Positions 12,801 to 24,100 of a stretch of DNA of 64,000 bases are shown here, piece after piece; the stretch's first letter is position 1, and every line of letters begins with the position of its first letter. A program made the translations under genes and the position numbers. Origin of the DNA: Piromyces finnis (taxonomy: Eukaryota; Neocallimastigomycota; Neocallimastigomycetes; Neocallimastigales; Neocallimastigaceae); contig MCFH01000026.1 of the NCBI GenBank assembly GCA_002104945.1, positions 186,001 through 250,000 on the forward strand, written 5' to 3'. A model generated the notes under the pieces. That model saw only the letters and a list, made by a program, of their open reading frames with translations, was not told the origin of the DNA and made no database searches.

Positions 12801-14478
12801 CTATACAAGGTTTTAACATTTCTAACATTTGGGTATCATTGAAATCATAACAAATATGATCTAAAATATCTCTATCAGGTACAATACCTAAAGCACGGAA
12901 TACGATAACAACAGGTATATCTTGTCTAACATATGGTAAAGTAGCTTTTATACTTTGACCAACAATCTTATAATATATAAATATTTAATATAATATTTAT
13001 TAATTATTATTTCATTTATTACTTATTTTATTAATATATTTTATCAATTTCTAGAAAATATATTATTTAATACTTCGCTATTAGCTCTTGATGAAGCTTT
13101 CGCAAGCATTTTTACATATAATGTACTAGCATGTCTCGAACCAGTTTCCACAGCACTTCTAATTTCTGCAGTATATGAATATGGTGAAGGTGGTGATTTA
13201 GCAAAAACATATATAATATTCGAGGCCATTCTTTCTTGAGCAATTAAAACTTTTTCTGAACCATTAATAACAAAATATCCTCCCTAAAAAAAAATTAAAT
13301 TTTAATGAAATTATATATTATATATATATATATACGAATTTCAATAATTATTTTATTAATAATTTACAAAAAACTTTTTATAAATAAATTTATTACTTAC
13401 TTGATCGTATGGGCATTCACCAACTTCATATAATTCATGATCTCTTAAACCACTCAACATACAATAACTTGATTTTAACATAATTGGGACTTGACCAATA
13501 AATACCTTTGTATTTGGATCTTCTGCTTCATCTTCCCAATTCATTTCAGCAAAAGAATTACCTTGATTTTTTGGATCATCTGGATCTGCAATTCTTACTG
13601 TTTTTTTCATATCTACATATAACGGTGCAGCATATCTTTTTATTTTTATTATTATAATTCAAAATTATATCAATATATAGTACAGTGTATTATAATTTCA
13701 AATATAAAACAATATTTTTTATAATGTATTACGTTAAATTTCTTAAACGGGTTTCTTGTGGGAATAATAAACCACCACCACCATCTGATTCGGTAATTGT
13801 TGGTTTACTTAAATAAATTTGACCGAATTTAATAATGTATTGTTTCTTTTAGATTTTAATTATTGATAATATAAATGAATAAATCATTAATATATGTAAT
13901 AATATTATATAATTATTGAATCTAACTCTTCCATAATATTAAATAATCAATTCTTGAATTTAAAATTATTATTATTAAAAATAATTGGTGTAATCTCAAT
14001 TTTTTTTTTTAAAAAAAAAAATCCAATCAAAATTATGAAATTTACTGTAACATCGTTTCCTTGTCCTGTATGTTGGGCTGTTGTTTGTAATACTAATTGT
14101 GCATTTTCTTCTACAATTTCTTGCATACTATTTTGAATGAATTCATCAAAAGAATCAAGTTGTTGTCTTACAAGACCCTTTTCATGGAAAAAAGAAGTAA
14201 TTACAGTCCAAAAATCTTCTTGGACTAAAAGTTCTTCTTCTTCATTATTATAATTGTCCTCTTTATAAATTTAATATAAATTATATGTATTATTTTTATT
14301 TAATAATATTATTTTATAAATAAAATAAATTTTATGTACATTTTTTTTTTTTTAAAAAAAAAAAAGAATAGAATAGAATAGAATAGAAATTGTAAATATT
14401 AAATATTTAGATTTTTAAATATACTAATTTTTGTAATTGTCTACCTTCCATATAAGGTTGATTATAGTCATTATCCAT
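9832..14478 (-). CDS. RPB2: DNA-directed RNA polymerase II second-largest subunit
   Basis: Eight exons, high to low: 14478-14445, 14260-14046, 13845-13733, 13635-13401, 13283-13074, 12966-12707, 12535-11611 and 11472-9832. They join to 3633 nt and 1210 aa, close to the usual length of about 1220, with GT-AG introns of 58-185 bp. RPB2 forms one side of the Pol II active-centre cleft and transcribes mRNA genes in the nucleus. Diagnostic motifs seen: [51 protein letters not shown] (metal-proximal acidic motif), [16 protein letters not shown] (conserved catalytic-cleft motif), and the C-terminal zinc ribbon Cys-Asp-Leu-Cys ... Cys-Arg-Gly-Cys. Residues such as [20 protein letters not shown] and the Pol II-type C-terminus exclude the Pol I and Pol III paralogues. 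The start ATG gives a short acidic N-terminus ending in [12 protein letters not shown]. The first exon is only 34 nt, and its donor (GTAGAC) is the weakest call. Confidence 0.95.
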
Positions 14479-14576
14479 TTTTATTTCTATTATTTTATAA
14501 TAAAAACAATTTTTTTTTTTAAAAAAAATAAAATAATAAAAAAATAAAAATTCAAATGGAAAGTAATCAATAATGT

Positions 14577-14611
<35 letters not shown>

Positions 14612-15962
14612 TAAAAATAAAAATTTAAATATGAACAATTAATAGAAATTATCTTTTTATTTTTTTATATAATTCTTTAATATCTTAAAATATTATTGGC
14701 TGGTCAAACCATATATTATTAATATATTATGGAATTTTTTAAATATTTTTTTTATATAAAATAAATAACTTTTTTACAATTAAATAGAAATAAAGAAAAT
14801 GAATTAGAATGGAATAAATATACAAATATTTCACTAATAATATTAATAGGTATTATAAATATTATGTTTTTAAATAAATATATGCTTAACATTTATCTAT
14901 TTATTATTAATAGCAATATTATTATTTTTAAAAAATAAATTAATTAATAAATAAAAATAAATAAATTCGAAACAGTTACAATTACAATATCCCAATTAAC
15001 AGCTTTTTAAAATCTACAATTTAAAATATCACAATAAAATGTATTTTTTTTTTAAATAAAATTCTCTATCCAGTAGTTAAATGTTTTTCATGTTCTTTAG
15101 ATGTTTCTTTTTTTCCTAGTAATTTTAATTATTTTTATTATTTTAGATAAAATAATTGATCAATAACTTTATATCTTCTGTCATAAAGGAATTCAAAAAT
15201 TTAATACTTTATTAGATTCATTTAAATTCTTAATTATAACAATATAGCTGAACTTAGGAAACCTTGTATGTTTCTTTTATATAATAGCATTTAATCTTTA
15301 ATTTTATTTATATTGTTCTATGAAGACTCTATATATGTACTTTATGTACTTTTTAGTTTAATTGAAAATAAATATTTTCGAATCCATAAATTTGTTAATT
15401 CAATAAAGGTAAAAATTTGCTATATATAATAGATAGTAGATATTTTTGAACTTTCTATTAAATGAACAAACAATGGCATTAATAGTTCTACGTGCAACTA
15501 ACTACTAATAATATAATCAGAAATTCTTTTAATTTCTGAAGTATTATAATTTTCATAAGAAAATGACAATAAAAGTAAATGAAAAAAATAATATTGTTAC
15601 TTAAAGGTTATATTAATATCGGTCACACTTCCTAGTTTCCTTTTCTATTATGAATATTATTTTAAATTTATGATTTAAATAGCATTATAAATAATCAATA
15701 AATATTATTAATTTCTCCAATAAAGTTGTAATATATAAATTAATATAAATTCGAATTGGTAAAGGATTTAATTTTGTTATATCTATATTTAAACCGAAAC
15801 ATATATATTATTTCTATTTTAAAACGAAATTTCTCGAATTAAATTATTAATAATAATATATACATTTATATATAAAGAGAAGGCAATATAGATGGATTAG
15901 AAATAATACTTTTAAGTTATGAAAAATTTTGTTAATAAACTTTATAAATTTTTTGTTAAAAC
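14479..15962. other. RPB2 upstream region and intergenic DNA
   Basis: Contains the RPB2 promoter side with a long poly-A run (about 14584-14611), then AT-rich DNA with no frame I can support. Confidence 0.55.
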
Positions 15963-16350
15963 TTAATTATTAATAAAATTTGTTAGAAAATCTCAAATTT
16001 TAATATAAATTTTATTAATTAGTAAAATGTAGTTAACATAATGTAATGTATTGATAATGTATGTACTTTAGTATTAGATTTAAGTATAAATACAAAAATG
16101 TAATTGTTAATTAAAATTTTTAAATAAATTGTTAATAAATTATCATAATAAAGTAAATATTAATTATTAATAAAATTTGTTAATCAAATTTTAATATAAA
16201 TTTTATTAATTAGTAAAATGTAGTTAACATAATGTAATGTATTGATAATGTATATACTTTGGTATAAGCCATGGATTTTAGTATAAATACAAAAATGTAA
16301 TTGTTAATTAAATCTTTGTAATAAATTATTAATAAATTACCATAATAAAG
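15963..16350. repeat. Tandem duplication of about 197 bp
   Basis: Two copies start at 15963 and 16160 with TTAATTATTAATAAAATTTG and share the run AAAATGTAGTTAACATAATG. They differ by small indels. They lie just upstream of a decayed Copia gag and may be part of its LTR. Confidence 0.6.
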
Positions 16351-16421
16351 TACATAATAAAAAACAAAAAATTCTAACAGATTAGAGTCTCAGCTGGCTC
16401 AACGAAATAATATATAATAAA

Positions 16422-16640
16422 ATGCCGGAATTTGTATTAAGCGAAAAAGATAAACTACAAGGCAGCTCCAATTTTGACATATGTGTACTGCACAATTGAA
16501 AGCTATTAAAAGGCCAAACAACTTGGTGGTTATATTAAGAATAACTATAAAACATTCAAAAGAACCAAATAAATTCGGACCAAATGATGCCCTTGCAGGA
16601 ATTGCAACAACGCGAGAGACTCAGGTTAACACAACACTAA
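16422..16640 (+). pseudogene. Decayed Ty1/Copia gag fragment
   Basis: From an ATG at 16422 the frame reads MPEFVLSEKDKLQGSSNFDI. This resembles the start of many Copia Gag proteins, where a Lys-Leu-x-Gly-x-Asn motif is followed by an aromatic/Trp motif. A stop follows shortly, and related residues continue in other frames. Upstream, TTCTAACA|GATTAGAGTCTCA resembles the LTR end and following bases of Copia-like element L at 52.5-57.2 kb, which has GATTAAGAGTCTCA. No pol remains nearby. Confidence 0.45.
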
Positions 16641-16930
16641 CTAACTATTGTTTGTATTAATAGTATATCTTATTAATAATTTTATTATTTAATATTATTA
16701 ATACAAATTAACCTTAATACTAATTCTAAAGACTAAATTTACATGAATTTTATTAATTATTTTTATATTTACGATTTATAAATATTCTTATTTAATAATT
16801 ATGAATAAACATCATTCATATTGATTGGTAACTTCAATTATTTAAATAAAAAAGAAGAAATAGAAATAGACAAATATTATGGATTACATATAGCAATCGC
16901 TATATTTAATCCACAATATAGAGAACCCAG
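16641..16930. other. AT-rich DNA with an imperfect palindrome
   Basis: No gene is visible. At about 16879-16912 a sequence folds as GGATTACATATAGC, a short loop, then GCTATATTTAATCC. Confidence 0.4.
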
Positions 16931-17636
16931 TGTCACATGACAAGTGTAAAGTCAGACACTAAACCGAATAGATTAGGATATCTAACCTATTACAATAACA
17001 ACATAAAATAAATATGTTTTATAAAGAATAGTTTATTTTTTATTAATTTATTGTAATAAAATTGTTAATAACAATTACATCGATAAAATGATGAAAAATA
17101 TCTTCTATTTATATTTTTCCTAAATACATTTATATTATATTATAACTATTTATTTCTTATATATTATTATTTAAAATCTACACTAAAATCTTAATTATTA
17201 ATAAATATTTAAACTATAACTATTTTTAGTAAAATACAATTGGCAATTCAAATTAAGTACTATTCAATTTGAATATGTGCCCATGTATTATTGATATATT
17301 AATCATTTATTATTTATATATTAGTTATCTATTTCTATGAAAAAACAATACTAAAACTAGGGATTTAAATTGAGAATTTTAATTTACTTGTTAAACATTA
17401 AAAATAAATTAATAATTTATTTTGTTTTAAACTTTAATCATTAATAAATAAATTATGTCTCATTTTCTTTTTCTGTAATATAATTTGTGTAACTTAAACA
17501 ATAATACTAGTGGCTTAAGTTACATTAAAGATATCAAGCTGAGGTGTTTGCTATCTTTATAACAAGTAGGTCAGCGTCCAACAACCTGACGGTGAAGCCA
17601 GCTTGGGGAAAAGGTACAAAATCTATATACGTTACA
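16931..17636 (-). repeat. LTR-like repeat E1, candidate 3' LTR of element G
   Basis: On the minus strand it starts TGTAACGTATATAG immediately after a purine tract (AGAAGGAGGACA) that follows the chromodomain pol remnant, the position expected of a 3' LTR. It runs to ...CATGTGACA at 16931. It has a TATA-like AATATAAATAG. Most of its length recurs as E2 (inverted) and E3. Confidence 0.55.
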
Positions 17637-17647
17637 ATGTCCTCCTT

Positions 17648-18500
17648 CTAATGTCGGATTCCAGACGACATTGAGTGTGGTTTGTCTGGAAACTTTTTGT
17701 GGAAAGCCTTCAGTAACTCGGGGACATGTATGTCTTCTATGTTTTCCCATGAACGATCTTCAGCAGAATATCCTTTCCAATCAACAAGATACTGAAGTAC
17801 TCCGATGTTAATTTTATAATCCAATATTTCATTTACTTCATACTCTAGTTCATCGTTTACTAAAATGGGAGGCGGCTTTTGAATGTCTCGGTTTTCAAAG
17901 GTATTCTCAATATAGGGCTCAAGATTGGATATATAGAAAATGGGGTGTCTTCGGTCTCGTTTGGATGGTTTTAACTTGAAATTTTGATTTTCCAAGCATT
18001 CAATAATTTCTTCACATTTGTTTTTCCTTTGGGATAGAGTAACTATACTTTGTCACCTACATTTAAATTGGGAATCTCTTGTCTTTTCCTATCAGCATAT
18101 TCTTTAAATTTTTCTTGGGCTTCTTTCATATTTTCCTTTAGTTTGTCAAGTGCATACCAATGTCACATACAACTTTCTCCGCTTCTGGAACTAAAGATAT
18201 TATTGGAAGGTCAATTAAAAATTCTGGATCATACTTTAAATTAGCCATGAAAGGTGACATTTTAATGGATTCCTGAATAGCATTGTCATAGGCAAATTTT
18301 GCGAGTGAGATATACGAACTCCAGTCAGAAACACCTGAGATACTGTTCAATTATACTATTAAGTCTTTCTGTTTGCCCATCAGTCTGTTGGTGATGAGCA
18401 ATTGAGAGTTTGGATTCACAGTGAAGCAGCTTACAAAAATGTTGGAAGAATTTGGAATTAAATTGTCTACCGCGATCTAATATAATTTCCTTTGGAATAC
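17648..18500 (-). pseudogene. Element G pol remnant: integrase end plus chromodomain
   Basis: Minus-strand remains of a Ty3/gypsy chromovirus. From 18500 downward it reads an integrase core segment with DRGRQFNSKF and HHQQTDGQTERLN (second Asp and Glu of the DDE triad). It continues as SYISLAKFAYDNAIQESIKM in a shifted frame, and ends at 17648 in a chromodomain (ILDYKINIGVLQYLVDWKGY). At least one frameshift near 18350 and a stop near 18138 break it. The N-terminal part is cut off at 18500 by repeat E2. It is unrelated in sequence detail to A and B beyond family level. Confidence 0.75.
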
Positions 18501-18824
18501 TGTAAAGATATCAAACGCCAAAGATTTATATCTTTAATGTAACTGTTATGTTGAACACTGGAAGAATAGATTAGGATATCTATTCTATTACAATAAAACT
18601 AAAATTTTAAAATAAAATAAAAAATTGTTTTATAAAATGTCTTTTATTATAATAGAATTTTAATAATAACAATTACATTGATAAAATGATAAAAAATATC
18701 TTCTATTTATATTTTTCCTAAATACATTTATATTATATTATAACTATTTATTTAAAATATATTATTATTTAAAACCTACACTAAAATCTTAATTATTAAT
18801 AAAATATTTAAACTATAACTATTT
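18501..18824 (-). repeat. Repeat E2, inverted partial copy of the E LTR
   Basis: Inverted copy of the 3' half of E1. On the plus strand it starts TGTAAAGATATCAAACGCC, a motif repeated directly at 18825. It interrupts the G integrase frame. Confidence 0.55.
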
Positions 18825-19172
18825 GTAAAGATATCAAACGCCTCTGTTTGATATCTTTAATGTAACTTAAGCCACAAGTATTATTGTTTAAGTTACACAA
18901 ATTATATTCAGAAAAAGAAAATGAGACATAATTTATTTATTAATAATTAAAGTTTAAAACAAAATAAATTATTAGTTTATTTTTAATGTTTAACAAGTAA
19001 ATTAATATTCTCAATTTAAATCCCTAGTTTTAGTATTGTTTTTTTATAGAAATAAATAAATAATAAATGATTAATATATCAATAATACATGGGCACATAT
19101 TCAAATTGAATAGTACTTAATTTGAATTGCCAATTGTATTTTACTAAAAATAGTTATAGTTTAAATATTTAT
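18825..19172 (+). repeat. Repeat E3, left part
   Basis: Starts TGTAAAGATATCAAACGCC followed by TTTGATATCTTTA, a 13-bp perfect inverted repeat round an 8-nt loop. It then matches E1 in inverse orientation. It is split by element B at 19172 (TSD TTTAT), continues at 39418-39462, is split again by insertion F, and ends at about 41147-41353. Confidence 0.65.
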
Positions 19173-19694
19173 TGTAACGTGTATCTATATAAAAATTTAC
19201 TAATATATGAATTCATAAAATTTATATAGAAAAATATTATTTATTTCCCTATAGGTTGATATAATTTGTTTAATTTTATTAGAAAATTGTTTTATTAATA
19301 ATTATTTTTATTTTTAAAAATTAAAGTTACAAGTTAATAAAAACACACCATTTAATTTTTTGATTCAAACCACTTCTATTTATACTTTTTCTAAATCTGA
19401 AGTGGCTAAATAAAAAATTCAATTTTCTTTCGAAATTATTCTTTAAATTAATTAAAAATTACATAAAATGAATCCCGTGATAAAAATACAATAAATATTT
19501 AATTTTTCGAATATTCGAACTTATTCTTTTTTCGAATAAGTTCTATAAGTTTCTATAAGTCATAAATTAAATTGTTAAATAAATAATTTAAAATAAAATT
19601 TAGATCAGGGTGTGAGTCGAACCCGAGTGATCTATATTGATGTCTTAAATACTAACCATTAAGACAATATTAAATTTCTAATAGATTCGTTACA
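19173..19694 (-). repeat. 3' LTR of element B
   Basis: TGTAAC...GTTACA, 522 bp. Minus-strand order: tRNA-like module (19594-19673), TATA box GTATAAATAG, a proposed start motif GTGTTTTTATT, then the end ACGTTACA. The purine tract TGGAGGAGGACCA lies directly beyond at 19695. Confidence 0.9.
19594..19673 (-). promoter_or_regulatory. tRNA-like Pol III promoter module in B 3' LTR
   Basis: Copy of the module described at 31423-31502: A-box-like TGTCTTAATGG and B-box-like GGTTCGACTC, followed by a short T run. Confidence 0.5.
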
Positions 19695-19879
19695 TGGTCC
19701 TCCTCCAGGATTCGGATACCAGACGAATCTTTGGATTCATTTTATGTTTTATTAAATAATTTTTTTTTTAAACTATATAACTACTATATAATTAAACTAT
19801 ACTAATTGAATTACAATAAAAATAAAAAAATTTTTTTTTCATATTATACATTTGATATTAAATACATGCTTATAGTAAG

Positions 19880-19922
<43 letters not shown>

Positions 19923-19974
19923 ATAAAATTAAAAATAAAATTAAAATAAATTAAAAATAAAGTTTCTGTTAGAA
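19695..19974 (-). other. Element B 3' untranslated region
   Basis: Starts with the polypurine tract next to the 3' LTR (19695-19707). It contains a long poly-T on the plus strand (19890-19917), that is poly-A in B's sense. Confidence 0.7.
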
Positions 19975-20038
19975 TCATTTCTTTTCGTTAAATTCCTTAA
20001 GTAGCTCTGGACAATTCAAATTATTTTCTGGCTCCCAG
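19975..20038 (-). pseudogene. Element B chromodomain C-terminus, detached
   Basis: Reads ...EPENNLNCPELLKEFNEK and then TGA at 19975. This is the missing end of the chromodomain whose first half stops at 26559. The two halves meet at the 5-bp target duplication CCCAG (20034-20038 and 26554-26558) of solo LTR C. Confidence 0.9.
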
Positions 20039-20071
20039 TGTAACGAAATATTATAATAATAAACACACACA

Positions 20072-20480
20072 TGTAACGAATCATAGAAATTAGTAACCTG
20101 TCTTAGTGGTTAGTAACTAAGACCTTGGTTTGAACTACTCGAGTTCGAAACCTCATTAATATCTTTTTTTTAATTATTAAAATATTTTATAACGAAATTT
20201 TACCAAAGAAGATAATTTCTGATTGGCTTAAAAAATTAAGTTGTAAAATTTTTATAAATTTACTTTTAAAAACATTTATATAAATACGAGTGAAATTTCT
20301 CAAAAAATTATTGGGAATTCGAGTTTTTATTAACAAAGAAATTTTATAATAAAAATAAAATTATTAAACACTAACCTGTTATAATTTTGTTAAGTGTTCA
20401 ATAATAAAATTTTTATTTGCTTTTATTATTTTCCTTTTTATATATTTGTGTTTTTATTTATTGAACATTAGTTCTTTACA
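20072..20480 (+). repeat. 5' LTR of element A
   Basis: TGTAACG...CTTTACA. Contains the tRNA-like module (20092-20172), TATA box TTATATAAATA near 20276-20286, and GAGTTTTTATT at 20321-20331, the proposed transcript start. Confidence 0.93.
20092..20172 (+). promoter_or_regulatory. tRNA-like Pol III promoter module in A 5' LTR
   Basis: TGTCTTAGTGGTTAG (A-box-like) lies in a D-arm-like hairpin with a perfect 7-bp stem GTCTTAG/CTAAGAC. AGTTCGAAACC (B-box-like, 20142-20152) follows, and a run of nine T (20164-20172) suits a Pol III terminator. Similar to the LTR B module but diverged. The T-stem is weak. Confidence 0.5.
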
Positions 20481-20490
20481 ATAAAAACTC
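20480..20490 (+). other. Self-priming PBS of element A
   Basis: AATAAAAACTC, overlapping the last LTR base, is exactly complementary to GAGTTTTTATT at 20321-20331 in the LTR. This matches the Tf1/sushi type of self-primed reverse transcription, in which the 5' end of the RNA folds back onto the PBS. No tRNA-type TGG site is present. Confidence 0.75.
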
Positions 20491-20770
20491 CTAAAATATA
20501 TAATAACACCTTAGTGTTTAAAAAAGGAAGAATTTTTAATTTATTAAAAAATTAAGTAAGTCAGTGAAGCTTATTTTAACAATAAGGGTACTGAAAACAA
20601 AAGTAAAACCCACAGTTATTATAAGGGGAGCGCCAGGACGCTTAATTTAATAATAAAGAAAAAATTCATTTTCTAAATAAAACGTTTTCTACTTTTAATA
20701 AATAAAATTAAATTTTATTTATTATTTTTGAAAAAATATTAAAATAACAAAGAAGTTAGGATTCAATACC

Positions 20771-20983
20771 TCCCTTAGCGTGGATAGTTGGACACCTATA
20801 CGTAATACTTTGTTGTTTAGATATTATTAATAATCGGGGAATTAAACCTATTTTTTTTCTTTCCGCTTAATTAAGTAAGTGACAATAAAGAAACTAATAC
20901 CGTTAATTCCTTTTATTGAAAATTTTCATTTCCAATATTAACAATTGATAATATCTACGTTATCAACAAAGAGCTACAAGGGA
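20771..20983 (+). ncRNA. Conserved leader block shared with element D
   Basis: About 210 nt in the 5' leader matches 32788-32994 of the otherwise different element D. Invariant stretches include CCCTTAGCGTGG, TACGTAATACTTTG, TTTTCTTTCCGCT, CCTTTTATT and CAAAGAGCTAC. Likely a structured RNA element (packaging, dimerisation or translation). Function unknown. Confidence 0.55.
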
Positions 20984-21182
20984 CCTAGTATTGAATACTA
21001 ATAAAATTAAATATTTGATGGTCCAATACTATTTAATTTGACTCTTTGTCTATATTTAAAATATTTTAATCAATAAATAATAATAAAGATTTAATTTTTT
21101 TTTCTTTCTTAATTTCTTCAAACATAACTTTATCTTATTTACATAATTTTTATTTTCAAACAATTATATTTTTTTAATTTTA

Positions 21183-24100
21183 ATGGAAGGACAAATATTT
21201 GATAACGCCTCACTAAAAGACGGTTTCGCAGGAGACAGAAAATATCTCAAAGGTTTCTTAGCCAAAATAGAACTTGTTTTTCTCCTTTATCCCGAAAGAT
21301 ATCAAGATGAAGAGAGCAAGGTTATCTACCTGATTTCTCGCCTTTATGGAAATGCATTAAATTGGGCCGCTACGCTTATTGACAACCATGATCCATGTCT
21401 GACCAACTACCAAGCATTCAAGGAAAGACTAAAGGCATTCTACGGGAACAATGATGCAGTCTACGTAGCCAATCAAATGCTACGTACTCTCAAGCAACAT
21501 CGTTTGGGCGGCATCAGAGGATACATCCTTGAATTTAACAAATACTCTGATGAATCTAACTGGAATGAAGAGGCTAAGATGGATGCTTTTATCGCTGGGC
21601 TCAACCAAGAAGTTGCAATGAAGATATTAGAGATGTTCCCAGGACCAAGAGATTTGTTTTCCCTCCAAACTATTGCAGCTAGAATAGACTCCAGACTTGC
21701 TACCAGGGGATTATTTTTTGACAAAAATACTAAGGGACCAAGTTCTAATTCCAGCAATGGCTCCAGAAAGGCTTCCACAAATCTAAAAGAACATCCCAAG
21801 AAGAAAAGATACTTTGGTCCGTTATCCAAGGAAGAAAAAGAAAGAAGAAGTAAGGAAAACTTATGTGTCTATTGTGGATCTCCAGGACACCAACTGAAAG
21901 ATTGTCATAAGAGAAGAAATAAAAACTCAGCATTCGAATCTTTAGTTTCTCTACAAAATAATTCTACCAATTCCAAGAAAAATCAACAAGATAGGGTAAC
22001 CTCAAATTTTAAATTATCGTTTGAACTAGACACAAAAATTCTTATAGACTCCGGTTCTACACTTAATCTAATAGATGCCGACTATTGCAACGATCACAAT
22101 ATTCCCTACCACTATGAAGAAGATTTACCCAACGTATTCGGTATTGGTGGTAGCCAAAAACTGTTCGGAGTTACTCCACTTCTTAATCTTCGCTACATGG
22201 ATCACCTATGCCGTACTGTCTTTTACGTTACTGATCTACCTGTATATCCTTGTATTCTAGGTCTACGTTGGCTTAAGGAACATAATCCAAGTATTGACTT
22301 TGAAAATAATAAATTATCCTTTGGTTCTTCATATTGCTTGGATCATTGTATGACTCTCCCTTCGAATGTTCCCGTATTCCATCAGGAAACTTCTGTTTTT
22401 TCTACTGATTGCAATAACTCTTCTTCCGTTTCTTTGCCTATTTTTATTGACAAACCTAAATCTTCTTTTTCAAATTCTAAGTTATCTCATTCTCGTAATC
22501 CCAAAGAAAATCGTTCTAAATCTGTCTTAATTAACAATGAATCTGTTAACGATCCTTTATCACAAGAGACTTGTACTGTCATGGCTTCTAATATATCTCT
22601 TTCTAAAGTTGATTCTTGTTCACCAAAAAACTCTTTTAAAGACTCAAATCCTACTACTAAACTTCCGAAGGAATTAGAATCATATATGGACGTCTTTAGC
22701 GAATCTTCTGCTGCTCAATTACCACCTCATCGTCCTTATGATTGCCAAATAAACCTAATCGAAAATGCCAAGCTATTTTATGGACCAATCTACCCACTAA
22801 CAGACGAAGAAACAAGAGTTTTGAAGGATTATATCGATGAAAACCTCAAAAAGGGTTTCATTAGGAAATCCAAATCTCCTGCTGGTGCGCCTGTACTTTT
22901 CGTTCCTAAAAAGAATGGTGAACTCCGTCTTTGTCAAGATTATAGGGAACTCAACAAAATTACCATTAGAGATTCCTATCCTCTACCTCTGATTCAAGAT
23001 ATGCTAGAGCATCTTGGTAAAGCGAAAATCTTCTCAAAATTGGATTTACGATCAGCATATAACTTGGTCCGAATCAAAAAGGGTGATGAATATAAAACAG
23101 CTTTCACCTGCAAATTCGGCCACTTTGAATACCTGGTAATGCCATTCGGACTGAAAAACGCCCCGGCTGTTTTTCAGCATTTTATCAATGATGTTCTGGA
23201 AAATATTCTAGGGATTTTTGTTTATTCATATATTGACGATTTAATTATTTTTTCTGAAAACCATAAATCCCACATTAAGCACGTTATCGAAGTCCTGGAT
23301 CGCTTAAGAAATGCTGGTCTTTATGCTAAGCTTGAAAAGTGTGAATTCTTTGTTTCCTCTATTGATTTCCTTGGTCATCGGATATCCTCTGAAGGTATAC
23401 ATATGGACCCCAATAAAGTTTCTGCTATTATTAATTGGCCAGTTCCGTCCAGTGTCAAGGAAGTTCAATCTTTTATTGGCCTAGCCAACTACTATCGTCG
23501 GTTTATTCCTAATTTTGCCAAAGTTGCACAACCCCTTCACAGACTACTTCGTAAAAACGTTAAATTTGATTTTTCCTCTGAAGCTCTTGATGCATTTAAT
23601 ACCATTAAATCATTAATTTCATCTGCTCCCATCCTGTCTCACCCAAATCGTGATCTTCCCTTTATTGTTGAAACCGACTCTAGCAACTTTGCTATAGGAG
23701 CAGTTCTGTCTCAAAAATCTCCTGATGATAAAATGATCCATCCTGTCGCTTTCTATTCAAGATCTCTTACTTCCGCTGAAAGAAACTATCCTATATACGA
23801 TAAAGAACTTTTAGCTATTGTTAATGCTCTTGAAACTTGGCGACATTTTCTCAAAGGTGCTTTAACCCCGTTTACTATTTATTCAGATCATCGAAACTTA
23901 CTATATCAAAAGAAACCGGAAAAAATGTCACAACGTCTTGTTCGTTGGGCCCTTTTCCTTTCCGAATTTAACTTTAAAATTCTCTACCGCTCTGGTTCAT
24001 CTAATGGTAAACCTGATGCGCTTTCACGAAGACCTGATTATATGGATTCCTCTCTTCCTTCTGATGCTCCTTTTTCGGTTTTACGCCCTGAGAATTTCTG

